Of a DNA stretch of 64,000 nucleotides, positions 1-12,478 are shown piece by piece. The notes beneath the pieces are model-generated. The model was given only the letters and a program-made list of their open reading frames with translations. It was not told the DNA's origin and made no database searches. The position numbers were made by a program, and so were the translations under genes. The stretch's first letter is position 1, and each line of letters opens with the position of its first letter. The stretch comes from Paracoccidioides lutzii Pb01 (taxonomy: Eukaryota > Ascomycota > Eurotiomycetes > Onygenales > Ajellomycetaceae): assembly GCF_000150705.2 (NCBI RefSeq), contig NW_015440959.1, positions 248,001 through 312,000 on the forward strand, read 5' to 3'.

Positions 1-645
1 GGCGGTGTTACAAGTGTCCGAGACTCCTTGGGATATGGATTCTAGTATGAAAAGCAAAAGATATTACAATTTCCCTTCTGGCGGCCTTTCAAACCCATGT
101 TGGGGATTATTAGTTCCTATCATCTGCTAAATCGAATATAGTTTCTGGTCCTACGAGTTATGCAAACGCCTCATGACAACTCCAGATGAAAGCTTCCAGC
201 AAGCAGCGGTGAAGATCCTTTTATGTGGCGGAATTGCTGGCATTGTCACATGGGCATCTATATTCCCGCTGGATGTTATCAAGACACGTCTTCAGGCACA
301 AGGGTCACCAGGGATGCTGCTCCCTGGGATCCCACCTGAAAGGCAAATGCTATTGCGGACTTCTACCTGTAGTGATGGACAGATATTGAGCACTTTTGGA
401 ATAGCGAAGCAAGCATATCGTACGGAAGGCCTTAAGGTATTTTATCGTGGATTAGGGGTGTGCAGTTTGCGAGCCTTTATAGTAAATGCTGTACAGGTAT
501 GTGATGATCATTTGCTCTTTGCTTTTTTGCAGTCCGGGAGCAGCCTGTGAGAGGTAAAATGCAGTACGCTAATGCTAATTAATTGCAGTGGGCGACGTAC
601 GAATGGATCATGAAGTTCCTCAACCGACCGCCAATGCATAGTTGA
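1..645 (+). CDS. Mitochondrial carrier (SLC25) protein, 3' part of gene
   Basis: C-terminal part of a solute carrier of the mitochondrial inner membrane; the 5' part lies outside the window. I read exons 1-44, 142-496 and 589-645, with introns GTATGA...ATATAG and GTATGT...TTGCAG that keep the frame open. The first junction restores the sequence GYGFYFWSYE, typical of the end of a carrier repeat. The next repeat has a good signature, FPLDVIKTRLQAQ (PxDxxK motif). The protein ends ...WATYEWIMKFLNRPPMHS. The substrate cannot be told from this part; the YMC/carnitine-ornithine type branch is possible but unproven. It runs convergent with BUD20. Confidence 0.85.
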
Positions 646-1050
646 TGGAATAAGGAAAGGAGATATTATTGCCTCATTTCGTGGAATAGTTTCTATGTAA
701 ATACTTTGATGATTTTTGCACATAAACACGGATCCAGAACATGTGTTTGGAATCAACTGAACAACGTTATTCGTCGGCATAGAAATAAATGTGAATTCGT
801 GCGTATGACTTCCTCGGTCACAATTTCGTAGCAAAACCACACCACAATTGTGCGCTTTACAACATTTGGCAAAGTCCTAAGGGGGAACCAAACCAACCCT
901 TCATCGAGAAATGACCCAAACTTGGCCGATGAGTGTAAAAACCGCCTCAATCTGTGAAAGATCCGAGCGCCTAATCCAAATACCGAATATCGCCAAATAT
1001 ATCGTAGAACCATTCATTCCAAGCTTTTATCATAACAATGGTGAAAATAT
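646..1050. other. Convergent intergenic spacer
   Basis: The 405 bases between the carrier stop and the BUD20 stop should hold both 3' ends. Short open frames here have no recognisable protein character. I see no RNA gene or repeat. Confidence 0.6.
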
Positions 1051-1678
1051 TCATTCGACCATCTCCGCATCCACATTGTCCTCCTTCTTAGCATTCCCCT
1101 CCCGCGTCCAATTATCCGTCCCCAACCCAATAGCAGCTTCCGCAATCTTCTGCGAATGTGGTTCTTCCTTCAAGATACGGAGCCTAGCTCATTTCCGCAT
1201 TCCATGCCTCTCCCGTTAGTTTAGTTCTTCTGTTCAACCCCCCCCCCCCCCCCCCCCCTCTCTCCCCCATCCTCAACATGTATCTCAATTATGCCCAAAC
1301 AAAAAACATTTTAAACGCACCTCCGCTTGTGATTCTTCCCCCTCCGATGAGCCACCAGATTGTAATCACTCTCAAACCACTTCGCACACTCGACGCAGTA
1401 ATGCCTGCCTAGACCCGGAAGGTCCTCTGCGGTTTTGGTTCGCTTGTATTGGGTAAGATGTTTGGAGGAGCCAATGTCTGCACAGACTTGGTCATAATCT
1501 CTGTATGTATAAGCGGGCTATGTCAGATTATTATTATTTTATTTATTTATTTATTTATTTATTTCATGCTCATGTGGTCAATGGATCTCGATTTTGATGG
1601 ACTGTTATGGATTTTTTGTGGTATTTGATTGACGTACCTTGTCCGCCGTTTGGTTTTTATTCTTCTGGTAGCGCCCAT
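1051..1678 (-). CDS. BUD20: Bud20-like C2H2 zinc-finger pre-60S export factor
   Basis: In yeast Bud20 is a shuttling zinc-finger protein on pre-60S ribosomal particles that aids nuclear export. Exons on the minus strand are 1678-1638, 1500-1321 and 1183-1051, giving 117 residues. The N-terminus is basic (MGATRRIKTKRRTR). A central stretch DYDQVCADI...KHLTQYK leads into one C2H2 finger with Cys49, Cys52, His65 and His71 (HYCVECAKWFESDYNLVAH). The tail has the family motif KEEPHSQKIAEAAIGLGTDN. The last intron holds a run of about 19 C on the plus strand. Length fits short filamentous-fungal homologues; yeast Bud20 is longer. Family assignment is strong; the role is taken from yeast. Confidence 0.9.
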
Positions 1679-2936
1679 GTTTAAGAAGCCTGGATCGTCA
1701 AGGCCGGTATTTATTGAAGCAGAAACAAGCAGTGAAAAGTTCACTGCAGCGTTTGACTGATGTATATCAAAATACTGACTCTTTGAATGATTTTTGTGTC
1801 TGATAGGCGGCTTTGGCTGATTCGATGCGCTATTCCTAATTGGTACCGGCTCGCTTAAACATTCCTCCGAGTGAAATAGGAACATCCACCAAGCTTAGTC
1901 ATTGGATCGTCTTGCCAAAATTTCGTTATTGTGTGAACGATCGATGAACGTTTTTCCTCAGCCTCGGCATCTTGGCTCCTTATTCAAACATGAAACGCCA
2001 AAATTACACGCCTGCATAGGTAGGTACCCTGTTGGTAGAAATGAAATGAAGTGATTTGGTTTCGTCCTTGTCAACTCGCAAATTTTCAACAATTCCCACT
2101 CCTAGAAGGGTAGGTGTAGTGGTGAGCAGCTTGGATAAATGTACTATTCCGACGTTAGAGCGAAGAGAAGATTGAAACTTCTCTCACTCTCCCTTCGTCA
2201 GAATATCGTCATGCCGCATCGGATGGTAAATGTACAGCTGGTGATTGGTTGTGGCTGGCTTCTAGTATTCGCAGCCCGTAAACAGTCTTGCCTGGGTTTG
2301 ATGAAAATTTTGCCAGCCGAGCCTGCGGACAGGAGGAGATGGGTAGCCAGTCACAGTGCTGGGATTTGCATTGCTGGTCTGCAGGTCACAAAAATTTTTT
2401 TTTTTTTTCACTTGCTGGTTGGCGCTCCACAAATCAGATTTGCTGCTGTGGGAGGTACATGGATCTAGCACGGATGGGTTCTCGTGGGGCGGTGGTGCTG
2501 TACCGTATGGTTTTGGTTCCTCTCAAGACTGGGTCGGTACACAGCCGAGAGCCGGAAGGGAAGGTCGTTGTGTCTTTTGTGTGACTGTGAACGCTACGAG
2601 GGGAGCCCCTGGGGGAAGAGTAGTGTAATATTACCAACGCCTAGTAATCGTAAAACTGCGTAACCGTACTAGTGCGGTACTGCCCTTCGCCGGTGCGGCT
2701 TTCTCTCGCAATATCGCGTAATGGGCAGCTTGGGGCTTGTTTTATCTTGCTTTAGATTTTCCTTCTCCTCTTCTCATCTTCCTTCTCTCCCTCATATTTG
2801 CCCCCTCCATCTTCTTAATCATTTTCTAATTCCCCTCATCTCACGGCCTTCGTCGAGTTGCTTGATTTTTCTCGACGTTGGATGTGCCTGCGTATAGCTC
2901 CATAGTTTAGTGTGCTCAGAGAGCAGCAACCACACA
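1679..2936. other. Divergent promoter interval BUD20 / aconitase
   Basis: This interval separates two divergently transcribed genes. It has a T run near 2395-2408 and a CT-rich stretch at about 2750-2835, just before the aconitase start, as is common in fungal leaders. Open frames at 2139-2640 overlap one another in several frames and match no family I know. Confidence 0.5.
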
Positions 2937-5900
2937 ATGTTCGCGACCACTCGGTTTGCCCGCGTGGGTGCGCTGGTGAGTGATTTGTCCGCTGCAATTC
3001 TTGCTTGACTACATTTAGCATCTCACATATTCATTAGTTCTTCAGCGTAGCTAACGTATTCCCTGTTTAGGCATCCAAATCTCGTAACGTATGTGTTACC
3101 GGTTGTCCCAAGAAAACACTAAATAACGTCCCACGATTTGGGCCACTACACATAGGCTTGGACGTCGATTACTGACTCTTCTCCTCAAATAGCTTCTGGG
3201 TGCTCGGACACTGGCAACTGTCAGCGAGAATCCTCTCGACAAAAAGGTCGAGATGTGCAATTATGAGAAGGTGCGATTTTCCCGGCCAATATATCTAAAT
3301 CGGGGAGCTTCGGGACAGCGGGTTTGGTCCCTTATCTGTGGGATTCACAATCGCTTACAATATTTCAACAGGGCAACTACATCAACTACAAGTATGGCAT
3401 TTTCTTCATTCCTTTCTACAGGAGATTCATGCTATTTCACGGGAATGACTCACGAAAGTTAATAAATGTACTCTTTAAATGAATGTACCAATTAACTTTC
3501 GGTGGTCCCTGCACTCAATTGGGGAACATGGAGCTGCCGTGCACTGTGCAACAGACAGCTACTAACACGCCTTTACTCCCTATAGGAAGATGGCAGAGAA
3601 CCTAGATATTGTCCGAAGCAGATTGAACCGCCCCTTAACGTACGCTGAAAAGATCATGTATTCTCACCTTGACGATCCTCATGAACAAGATATCCACCGC
3701 GGAAAATCATATCTCAAGCTGCGGCCAGACCGTGTGGCTTGTCAAGACGCCACTGCCCAGATGGCCATTCTTCAGTTTATGTCCGCTGGAATGCCCTCTG
3801 TTGCTACTCCTGCCAGTGTCCACTGCGACCACTTGATCGAGGCTCAGGTTGGTGGCGAGAAAGATCTTGCCAGAGCTAATGAGATCAACAAGGAAGTATA
3901 CGACTTTCTTTCCACATCCTGCGCTAAATATAACATTGGATTCTGGAGACCCGGTTCCGGTATTATCCATCAAATTCTCCTCGAAAACTATGCTTTCCCC
4001 GGAGGTCTCATGATTGGAACTGACTCCCATACCCCCAACGGTGGTGGTCTTGGTATGGCTGCGATTGGTGTTGGCGGTGCTGACGCCGTCGACGTCATGG
4101 CTGGTCTCCCCTGGGAATTGAAAGCCCCAAAAGTCATTGGTGTGAGACTCTCTGGTGAATTGTCGGGATGGACCTCTCCCAAGGGTAAGGTGCCCCTTGT
4201 AAACGACCTTTTGCAGCGTCTTGAAACCTCTCACTAATGAATACGCTGTAGATATCATCTTGAAGGTCGCTGGAATCCTTACTGTCAAGGGTGGTACTGG
4301 TGCTATTATCGAGTACCACGGCCCTGGTGTCAACTCTCTCTCTTGCACTGGTATGGGCACCATCTGTAACATGGGTGCTGAAATCGGTGCTACCACTTCC
4401 GTCTTCCCCTTCAACGACCGCATGTACGACTACCTCAAGGCCACCAAACGCCAGGCCATTGGTGACTTTGCCAGATCTTATGCCCACAGCCTCCGCGAGG
4501 ACGAGGGCGCTGAGTACGATCAATTGATCGAGATCAACTTGTCTGAACTTGAACCCCATATCAACGGCCCATTCACCCCCGATTTGGCAACCCCTATCTC
4601 CAAGTTCAAGGATGCTGTCAAGGAAAACGGCTGGCCAGAGGAGCTGAAGGTCGGCTTGATTGGTTCTTGCACCAACTCCTCCTATGAGGATATGTCCCGA
4701 GCCGCTTCTATCGCCCGGGATGCTCTGGACCACGGCATCAAGGCCAAGTCTCTCTTCACCGTTACCCCCGGTTCTGAGCAGATCCGCGCAACCATTGAGC
4801 GGGATGGTCAGCTGAAGACCCTTGAGGAATTTGGCGGTGTCATCCTTGCCAATGCTTGCGGTCCTTGCATTGGACAGTGGGATCGTCGGGATGTGAAGAA
4901 GGGCGAGGCTAACTCCATCGTCTCTTCCTACAACCGAAACTTCACTGGACGTAATGATGCCAACCCTGCTACCCACGCCTTCGTCACCTCTCCTGATCTC
5001 GTTGTCGCAATGACTATCGCCGGAACCCTGAACTTCAACCCCTTGACCGACACCCTCAAAGACAAGGATGGCAAGGAGTTCAAGCTCAAGGAGCCAACAG
5101 GTGCTGGACTACCAGCCAACGGATATGACCCAGGCCGTGACACCTACCAGGCCCCACCAAAGGACCGATCTTCGATTTCCGTTGCTGTCTCCCCCACTAG
5201 TGACCGTCTCCAGATCCTTAAAGCTTTTCAGCCATGGGATGGAAAGGATGCTATTGGAATCCCAATCTTGATCAAGGCTCAAGGCAAAACCACCACTGAC
5301 CACATCTCCAGTAAGGCAAAGCCTTTCCCAGTTTTACTTTCTACGTCTCGCTTCTTGTCATACTAACAATTTCCGTATAGTGGCTGGGCCCTGGTTGAAA
5401 TACCGTGGCCATCTCGACAACATCTCCAACAACATGTTGATTGGTGCCATTAACGCTGAGAACGGCGAGGCCAACAAGGTCAAGAACTTCAAGACCGGCG
5501 AATATGGCCCGGTCCCCGCAACTGCCCGTGATTACAAGGCCAGAGGAATCAAATGGGTCGTCATCGGTGACTGGAACTACGGCGAAGGAAGCTCCCGAGA
5601 ACACGCTGCCCTCGAGCCCAGACATCTTGGCGGTCTCGCCATTATCACCAGAAGCTTTGCCCGTATCGTAAGTTTTCCTCGTCAAAAGCATACTCGTCAA
5701 GGGTAAAGCAATGCTGTACATGCTACTAACATCCCACTCCCCATTTCTTCCAGCACGAAACCAACTTGAAGAAGCAGGGTATGCTTCCTCTTACCTTCAC
5801 TGACCCAGCCGACTACGACCGCATCCGGCCCGATGACACCGTTGACCTGATGTGCACCGAGCTCGCCGTTGGCAAGCCCATCACCCTCCGCGTCCACCCC

Positions 5901-6014
5901 AAGAACGGCAAGTCATTCGATATCTCCCTCTCCCACACCTTCAACGAGCCACAGCTCCAGTGGTTCAAGGATGGAAGCGCCCTGAACACCATGGCCAAGC
6001 AACGTGCGTCTTAG
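2937..6014 (+). CDS. ACO1: Aconitate hydratase, mitochondrial (aconitase)
   Basis: Interconverts citrate and isocitrate through cis-aconitate in the mitochondrial TCA cycle, using a 4Fe-4S cluster. Eight exons: 2937-2975, 3071-3088, 3193-3270, 3372-3391, 3586-4184, 4252-5310, 5381-5667 and 5754-6014; total 786 residues, the usual size. The N-terminus MFATTRFARVGAL is arginine-rich and acid-free, as expected of a matrix presequence. The cluster ligands are visible: GSCTNSSYED (Cys391) and ANACGPCIGQW (Cys454, Cys457). The swivel domain follows the last large exon (GDWNYGEGSSREHAALEPR). The first four exons are very short (39, 18, 78, 20 bases), so automated prediction can easily miss the start. 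No frameshift seen. Confidence 0.97.
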
Positions 6015-8077
6015 ATTTGTTTCGGGCCAAGATTATCAGGGCGTACGAAGCAAAAGACTATTTTTATTTTTATTTTTTTTTTAAAAAAAAAATAAAAAGT
6101 AAAGGAGGTTTGAAGGACATACAGGTTGAAAGGAAAGTTTGGGGTGGTATCTTGTTTTCCTTTCGTAAATGTATGAATAATGTTCATATGTTTTGTGTCT
6201 TTCTGTAAAACGCATCGAAACGGATGACTCTAGGCATGTGGGGTGGATGTGGACCTTTGTGTGTGGGAGTGGTTGAACCGTTATGAGCAAAGAAGAAGAT
6301 AAGCGCAAATTCAGGAACAAGGGGAGCATTTTCTCCGCCGCTGCGTGCACGATGGAGAGGTGTCGTAGGACACTCCTTTTTCACTCCTGCATCTGCATGC
6401 TGCCACGGACACCTAACTTGTGCTATCGATCGATGCAAGTTTGAATCGAGGGGACAATTTTGAGCGCCACGAGTGCCTCGAAAACGTGGGCGGTTGGGGG
6501 AAAAGTTTTTAAAGTTGGCGATTTGATAAACCCCTTTCTCTTTTTTTTCTTTTTCTTATCATTTTTCATCCTCCTTTTAAGAACTACCTCTTGCATGTAT
6601 CAGCTGAACCCTTATTTCCCTAACGTTTTGAAGAGTGTGTTTTCCCTTGTCTCCTTTTGCTCGACGAAATTAAATCCACACCTTTCTCCACTTTCTTTTG
6701 TCATATGTGTGTATATATCTACGTAAATCAGCTACTGTATTCCCGTGTCTTTTTCATTGATTTTGCTCTTTCCACATGGTCTCTTTTCTCTCTCTCTCGA
6801 GCCTGTCAGCATATTGTTTTCAGGAAGCTGATATTAAACGAGAGGGAAGACCATTTATGATCACAAAAAAATAAAAGATCATCATTTCATCTATTACATT
6901 ACAAATCACAAATTTGCGAATGGTCAAAATAAAAACCACCAAGCAAAAAGATTGATTCAAATTGTTCCATGATCTCCTGCCAAGCTCTCCCATTTGTTTT
7001 GCTTGCTTATTACTGATATAACTAACCGTGCCACCAAAATAGCCTCGGTCGAACGCAACTTCACCTAAATCCAGATGTGCCGAGGGCCGTTCTGTCTCCT
7101 CCTCCCGAGATACAATCCTCGAGTTGGAGGTTGAAAAACATTTAACTTTTCTTTTGCTCATTTCTTTTAGTTAGCTGATGGAGATGCATCGAATCCGAGA
7201 GAATGAACTTTGAAACCAAAGGGGTTGTGATTTCGGAATGTTGGGTTTCGGGATTGGGGAGCTTAAATGGATGGCGGCGGCCGGAAAAAGCCTCCTCGGT
7301 TGTTGGAGTGGGGAGATAACCATGTATTTGTTCTGTATGTGTACGATACATGTATCTAATACACCCGCGGTTGTTAGAAATTGCGGGGAGTTTAGTGACT
7401 CGGACGCCTAAAATGGCCTTCTGAAAGAGTTTAGAAGGTAAGTTACCGTATGATTCCCGATTTCTGAACATGAAATCGGGCATTGGTTGTATTGCAGAGA
7501 CTTTTTTTATCTTGCTGGGCGGAAGTTCGAATCTCCCCGCCGGTTAACAGCAGGACAGTCTATCATCTCTCATTGTTTTCTCTTCACAAGAACTTGATTG
7601 TTTATCTACCGTTTCCTGTGAATGGAATTTACCATCCATCATACCTCCCTTTTATACAGAATCATTTGACCGAGCAAAACTCTAGACTAAAACTCGGCAA
7701 AAGGGGTACCAAGTCCTATACCTGTATTTCGGGGTTAAGGCTGAGGTTAGTAGCTGAGGTGGATATTGCTTGTGACTATAAACTCTATACACATACACCC
7801 CCTGTCGTGGTTCGAATTGAGGTTTTGGAAACCACTCTTTTGCCGCAGTCAGAGGGGCCGATTTACTCTGAGACTCTGCACTAGAAATTGGTTGTCTGTT
7901 CCAGAGGATACACACATACATTTAAAAAAAAAAAATAATAATAATAATAATAATAAAAAAATAAAAACCCAGTTCTGGGAAACGAGAATTTTGTCATTCT
8001 TCGACTAACTTCAATGCGACGCCTAGGCAGAAGACGGGTGAAATCCATTAGCAGCAAAAGGGGAGAAGGAGGGGGAG
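6015..8077. other. Intergenic region after aconitase
   Basis: Two kilobases without a supported gene. It begins with the aconitase 3' end (T/A runs at about 6061-6100). A perfect 9-bp hairpin lies at 7456-7480 and a (TAA)n tract near 7936-7960. Several frames of 60-130 codons are open on both strands but overlap and show no motif. Confidence 0.5.
7456..7480. repeat. Perfect inverted repeat (9-bp arms, 7-nt loop)
   Basis: CCCGATTTC at 7456-7464 and GAAATCGGG at 7472-7480 are exact reverse complements around the loop TGAACAT. It lies in intergenic DNA about 600 bases before the LACTB2-like gene. No T-run follows directly, so it does not resemble a Pol III terminator. Function unknown. Confidence 0.6.
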
Positions 8078-9281
8078 ATGGCTGCACAACGCATTTCGCT
8101 GCCGGAGGTGGAGAGGTTGAGTGGATCAGTGATCAGGCTGTTGGCCGGGAATCCAGGGAAGGTATTTATTTTACATATCTTCAAAACTCCCCTGGAAATG
8201 ATGCAGAAATTCTGATATTATGGATCTGAAAGAAGGGCTAACTCTATCCTTGCTTGCTATAGTTCACATTACAAGGTGAGAGATGGGTATTCTGATATCA
8301 AATCAGGAATCACGCCCTGTTCAAAGATGCCGAAAACGCTAACATGAACCCTCCCGATTTTCACCAAAACAAAGGGACAAACACCTATCTTATCGGCAAA
8401 GGCAGAGACCGTCTTCTGATAGACACAGGTGAAGGGCAACCCAGCTGGTCTGCCTCGCTAAGGGGGGTCCTGGAGGCCGAAAAGGCCACTGTGAAGCAAG
8501 CACTCCTGACGCACTGGCACCGAGATCATGTTGGAGGTGTCCTGGATTTGTTGGAGATTTGTCCCAATGCTAAAGTGTACAAATACGATGGGGAAGGGGA
8601 TGAGTTGAATATTGTGGACGGCCAGGTTTTTACGGTGGAGGGTGCGACGCTGAGAACGATACATACTCCCGGTCATACAACGGACCATGTCACGTTTCTG
8701 TTGGAAGAGGAGAATGCATTGTTTACGGGTGATAGTGAGTCTTTTCCCGGTGCTCGACTACCAAACCCAGCCCTGTTCTGCTCTGCTGTGAAGAGTGTGA
8801 TTTTTCTTCTATATATATGCTGATGTTTATCTTCTATTGCGTTTCTCATCCAGACGTCCTTGGTCATGGCACTGCAGTTTTCGAGGACCTTGCTGTGTAC
8901 ATTGCAACATTGGAGAAGATGCGTAACCTTGGTGCTAGCAGGGGATATCCTGGACATGGAGCTGTGATTGAAGACTGCAAAGCTAAGATTACTGAATACA
9001 TTGAGCACCGACGGCAGAGGGAGGAAGAGATACTGCGAGTGTTGAGGTTTGGAAGTCTAGACAGCGGCAACCCAGGTACAGGAGGAGCATTGTATAAACC
9101 TCGTGCTATGTCGCCAGACGAGCTGGTTTCAGTTATTTATCCGGATATCGCAGATCAGTTACGCATGCACGCCTCGCATGGTCTGATCCAGGCATTGATG
9201 AAGCTGGAAAATGAGGGCAAGGTGACGTCGGATAGAATATCTGGGCGGTGGAAGGTTAGTGGTGGGAAAATATCTTTGTGA
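8078..9281 (+). CDS. LACTB2-like metallo-beta-lactamase superfamily hydrolase
   Basis: Member of the LACTB2 branch of metallo-beta-lactamase-fold hydrolases. Animal LACTB2 is a mitochondrial endoribonuclease, and fungal relatives include thioesterases of polyketide clusters. Exons 8078-8161, 8263-8275 (13 bases), 8375-8734 and 8854-9281 give 294 residues. The zinc motif THWHRDHVGG supplies His79, His81, Asp83 and His84; later ligands sit in HTPGHTTDH, FTGDN and GYPGHG. The C-terminal helical part (YPDIADQLRMHASHGLIQALMKLENEGKV) is the winged-helix tail of this branch. No polyketide synthase gene is nearby, so a housekeeping role is more likely. The start at 8078 precedes the conserved VIRLLAGNPGK. 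Confidence 0.9.
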
Positions 9282-10569
9282 TTTTTTTTTTTTTATCTTT
9301 TTGGCTCTTATTCTGTCAATTTAGATTAAATATATATATAATTACTTATCTCTTAGGCTTTTTAAATTCTGCCTATGTATCTGGTTGCATTGTTTTCCCT
9401 TCGAAATCGTCATTGTTTTTGAATTCGGCAATCTAGTGGCCATATTGAACTTTCAACTATGAGTTTTCACATAGATCCAGATTGGAATCTTGGTCCTGTG
9501 AATTCTCTCAGTCCAGATGGTAGCCAACTAAGTGACTAAATAATTGTGCCTCTGCTTTAAACCCGCACAATGTAACTATGAGAATCACATATAAAGATGC
9601 AAACATCAGTTTCTATAATGCCCTCATCAACATCTTAGATATAAGCTTATATAGATTCAGATAGACTAAATAACAAGAAATCTTATGATAACTAAAATTT
9701 CATTGTGTTTTTTTCAGATGAGAAAATGAGCTATTTTCATGAAAAATATCACCTTAGCACATTATTATCTGTTTCATGCCTATATCTGATTTTGGCGGTT
9801 GATGAAATTAGTTATTTTGTCGAAGTATTTTTAACATGTGTCCTCACACAAAATGTACTTTACCGTTTTAATTCAGGGACGAGTAACTAAAATAATGAAC
9901 TAGTTAGGGTTGGCGCGGTCAGGTGCCCGCTCGGTCTGGGCAAACGACGTCAACATTCCAACATCCAACATCCAAGAATCTTTGGAATGACCGCATGCCA
10001 TGGATAGGTAGTGTTACCCTACCACACACTTGGGCTAACTGCGGCTATCCTCTCCAATTACCCCGTAACTCACGAATTGTGTTGCTCTGCTTGATCCCGG
10101 GTGCTTATTTACATTAATGAAGTCACTCCTGGGTGATCTTCTCCCCATTCATCGTCTCCTTGCTATGCCGATTTTTTAAGCTCAACTCCAGCTTAAGGAC
10201 CGCAAATTACCTCACCTCCGTCTACGTTTATTTGCAAGATCTGTCAAGGGAGTGGTGCAGATTCCTGCCTTCCCCAGTTCTTGACAACTAAACCAGTTTC
10301 CCCCTCTCTGGTACGTAACGTGGGCCCGGGACCTTACTTCTCATTCCCGGATCTTGTTATCAGAGACAAACAATCCACATTCATCCCTTCACATCACCTA
10401 ACTTTCAACTTCAGTTCTAGATACATTAGATCCCCCCCCCCCCAACGACCTTAACCTAACCCTATTTCTCTTTACGGTCAATAGCTCAAGTGGTGCTCCC
10501 GCTTTTCAGCTTCTATTATAGTTCTTGAACGTCTTTGCCCCACCGCGGCATCCTGAAGGACATGTACCC
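9282..10569. other. Intergenic region / tps1 promoter
   Basis: AT-rich part (9282-9900) followed by a more GC-balanced promoter part. A CCCCT core (the stress response element in yeast) occurs in the C-rich stretch near 10300, and a C run lies at about 10433-10442. No supported gene. Confidence 0.5.
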
Positions 10570-12478
10570 ATGCCCTCCGTTGATAACTCCTCCAAAAGAT
10601 GATGCCCGGTTGCTCCTTGTTTCCCAATCGCCTACCCATTACAATAAAACGGTCCGATGACGGCAAATATGAGTTTTCAATGTCGTCGGGAGGTCTTGTC
10701 AGCGGGTTGAGCGGCTTATCGAAATCAACAACATTCCAATGGTACGGGTGGCCTGGGTTGCAGGTCCCGGAGGACGAAATACTTCTTCTTAAGAAAAGAT
10801 TAGCCGAGGAATATGATGCAGTGCCTGTGCTCATTGATGACAATTTGGCGGATAAACATTATAACGGATTTTCAAGTAGGTTTTTCGTTGTCGTCCAGCT
10901 GTTTCCTATACTCTCTTTGAGCCCTGTTTGCTGCAAACCTCTCCCAAACAGAAAAAGAAAAAGATATTCTGATATCAATTCCTAATCATCTCTTCTACCA
11001 ATTTATGAACCAGATTCGATACTTTGGCCCCTTTTTCACTACCATCCTGGTGAAATAACGTTCGATGAGTCAGCATGGTTTGCATATCGTGACGCAAACC
11101 GCCTTTTTGCGAAGGCAATCGCGAATGATGTTAAAGATGGTGACCTCGTATGGGTCCACGACTATCACTTAATGTTGCTGCCGGCGATGTTACGGGAAGA
11201 GATTGGGACGTCGAAAAAGAATGTTAAGATCGGGTTCTTCCTACACACACCGTTCCCAAGCAGTGAGATATATCGAATTTTGCCAGTCAGAAACGAATTG
11301 CTTCTGGGAGTGCTGCATTGTGATCTCATTGGATTCCATACTTACGACTATGCACGACACTTCTTAAGTAGTTGTTCAAGAATACTGTACGGGAATCCTT
11401 GCACATTTAGAATCATGACTAGTCCGGAGCGCTGACACAAATAACAGTGGCCTATCGACGACTCCAAATGGCGTTGAATTTCAAGGCAAAGTCATTGCAG
11501 TAGGGGCATTCCCTATTGGTATTGACCCAGATAAATTCAGTGAAGGTCTTAAAAAGGAGAAGGTTCAAAAGAGGATTGCTGCCCTAGAACAAAAGTTCCA
11601 AGGTGTCAAGTTGATGGTCGGGGTAGATAGGTTGGATTATATCAAGGGTGTTCCGCAAAAGCTACATGCCCTTGAAGTTTTCCTAACCGATCACCCAGAA
11701 TGGATTGGCAAAGTGGTTCTTGTTCAGGTTGCCGTTCCTAGCAGACAAGATGTAGAGGAATATCAAAATCTACGAGCTGTCGTCAATGAGCTTGTTGGGA
11801 GAATCAATGGCAAATTTGGTAAGTTTCTGTTTCTTCCTCCCTTTCTGTTTAGTAACTTTAGTCTGACTCTCAACCCCAAAGGCACCGTGGAATTTATGCC
11901 CATCCATTTCATGCATAAGTCAGTGAACTTCGACGAACTAATTGCGCTTTATGCCGTTTCGGACGTCTGCGTCGTCTCGTCGACCAGGGACGGTATGAAT
12001 CTTGTTTCCTACGAGTACATAGCAACCCAAAAGAAACGACACGGTTGTCTAGTTTTGTCTGAATTTGCCGGCGCGGCACAGAGTCTCAATGGCAGCATCA
12101 TCGTCAATCCGTGGAATACCGAAGAACTCGCCAATGCCTTCCAAGAGGCGGTGACAATGAGCGATGAACAGCGTGCCCTTAACTTCTCCAAGCTAGACAA
12201 ATATGTCTCGAAATACACAAGGTTTGTTCTCTCTTTGCCAATACTTTCCTCTTTTGCGTCAATGGACGGCTCTCTTTCATGGATTTGGTTCCCTTGGCTA
12301 ACAAGGGTTTTTTATTTATCATAGTGCATTTTGGGGACAGTCCTTCGTCTCAGAGCTTACAAGGATCTCAGCCCACGGGGAGAAGAAGCTCCGACTCAGG
12401 AACACCTCAGCAATACCTAGCGACCTGTCCCATGGGAAAGAGAATGACATACCTCCTGCGACGCCTGACGGAAATTGA
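10570..12478 (+). CDS. TPS1: Alpha,alpha-trehalose-phosphate synthase (UDP-forming), with apparent 5' frameshifts
   Basis: Joins UDP-glucose and glucose-6-phosphate to trehalose-6-phosphate (glycosyltransferase family 20), in stress protection and control of glycolysis. Exons: 10570-10875, 11014-11386, 11448-11818, 11882-12221, 12325-12478. Later exons are intact and show family hallmarks: DGDLVWVHDYHLMLLPAMLR, FFLHTPFPSSEIYR, GVDRLDYIKGVPQKLHALE, STRDGMNLVSYEY and NPWNTEELANAF. The natural start MPSVDNSS (ATG 10570), the following DDARLLLVS and then NRLPITIKR lie in three successive frames. One extra base in AAAA (about 10593-10596) and one in CCC (about 10623-10625) would explain this. Taken literally, translation could start only at ATG 10599 and would lose the first beta strand. 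Sequencing error is the simplest reading. Confidence 0.92.

Noticed and set aside
1240..1258. C homopolymer as a phase-variation tract
   Set aside because: It sits in a BUD20 intron, so length changes would not alter the protein.
2139..2640. Cluster of small open frames on both strands upstream of aconitase
   Set aside because: Mutually overlapping, no start context, no recognisable residues; lies in a promoter interval.
3707..4976. Long minus-strand frames of 238 and 280 codons
   Set aside because: They are antisense shadows of the aconitase exons, whose sense frame is fully supported.
7508..7545. tRNA-like T-arm (GTTCGAATC between G/C-rich stems)
   Set aside because: The stem has a mismatch and no matching acceptor, D or anticodon arms occur upstream at tRNA spacing.
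10451..10469. Short CCTAACCC telomere-like motif before tps1
   Set aside because: Only about two units; too short to distinguish from chance or a common promoter box.
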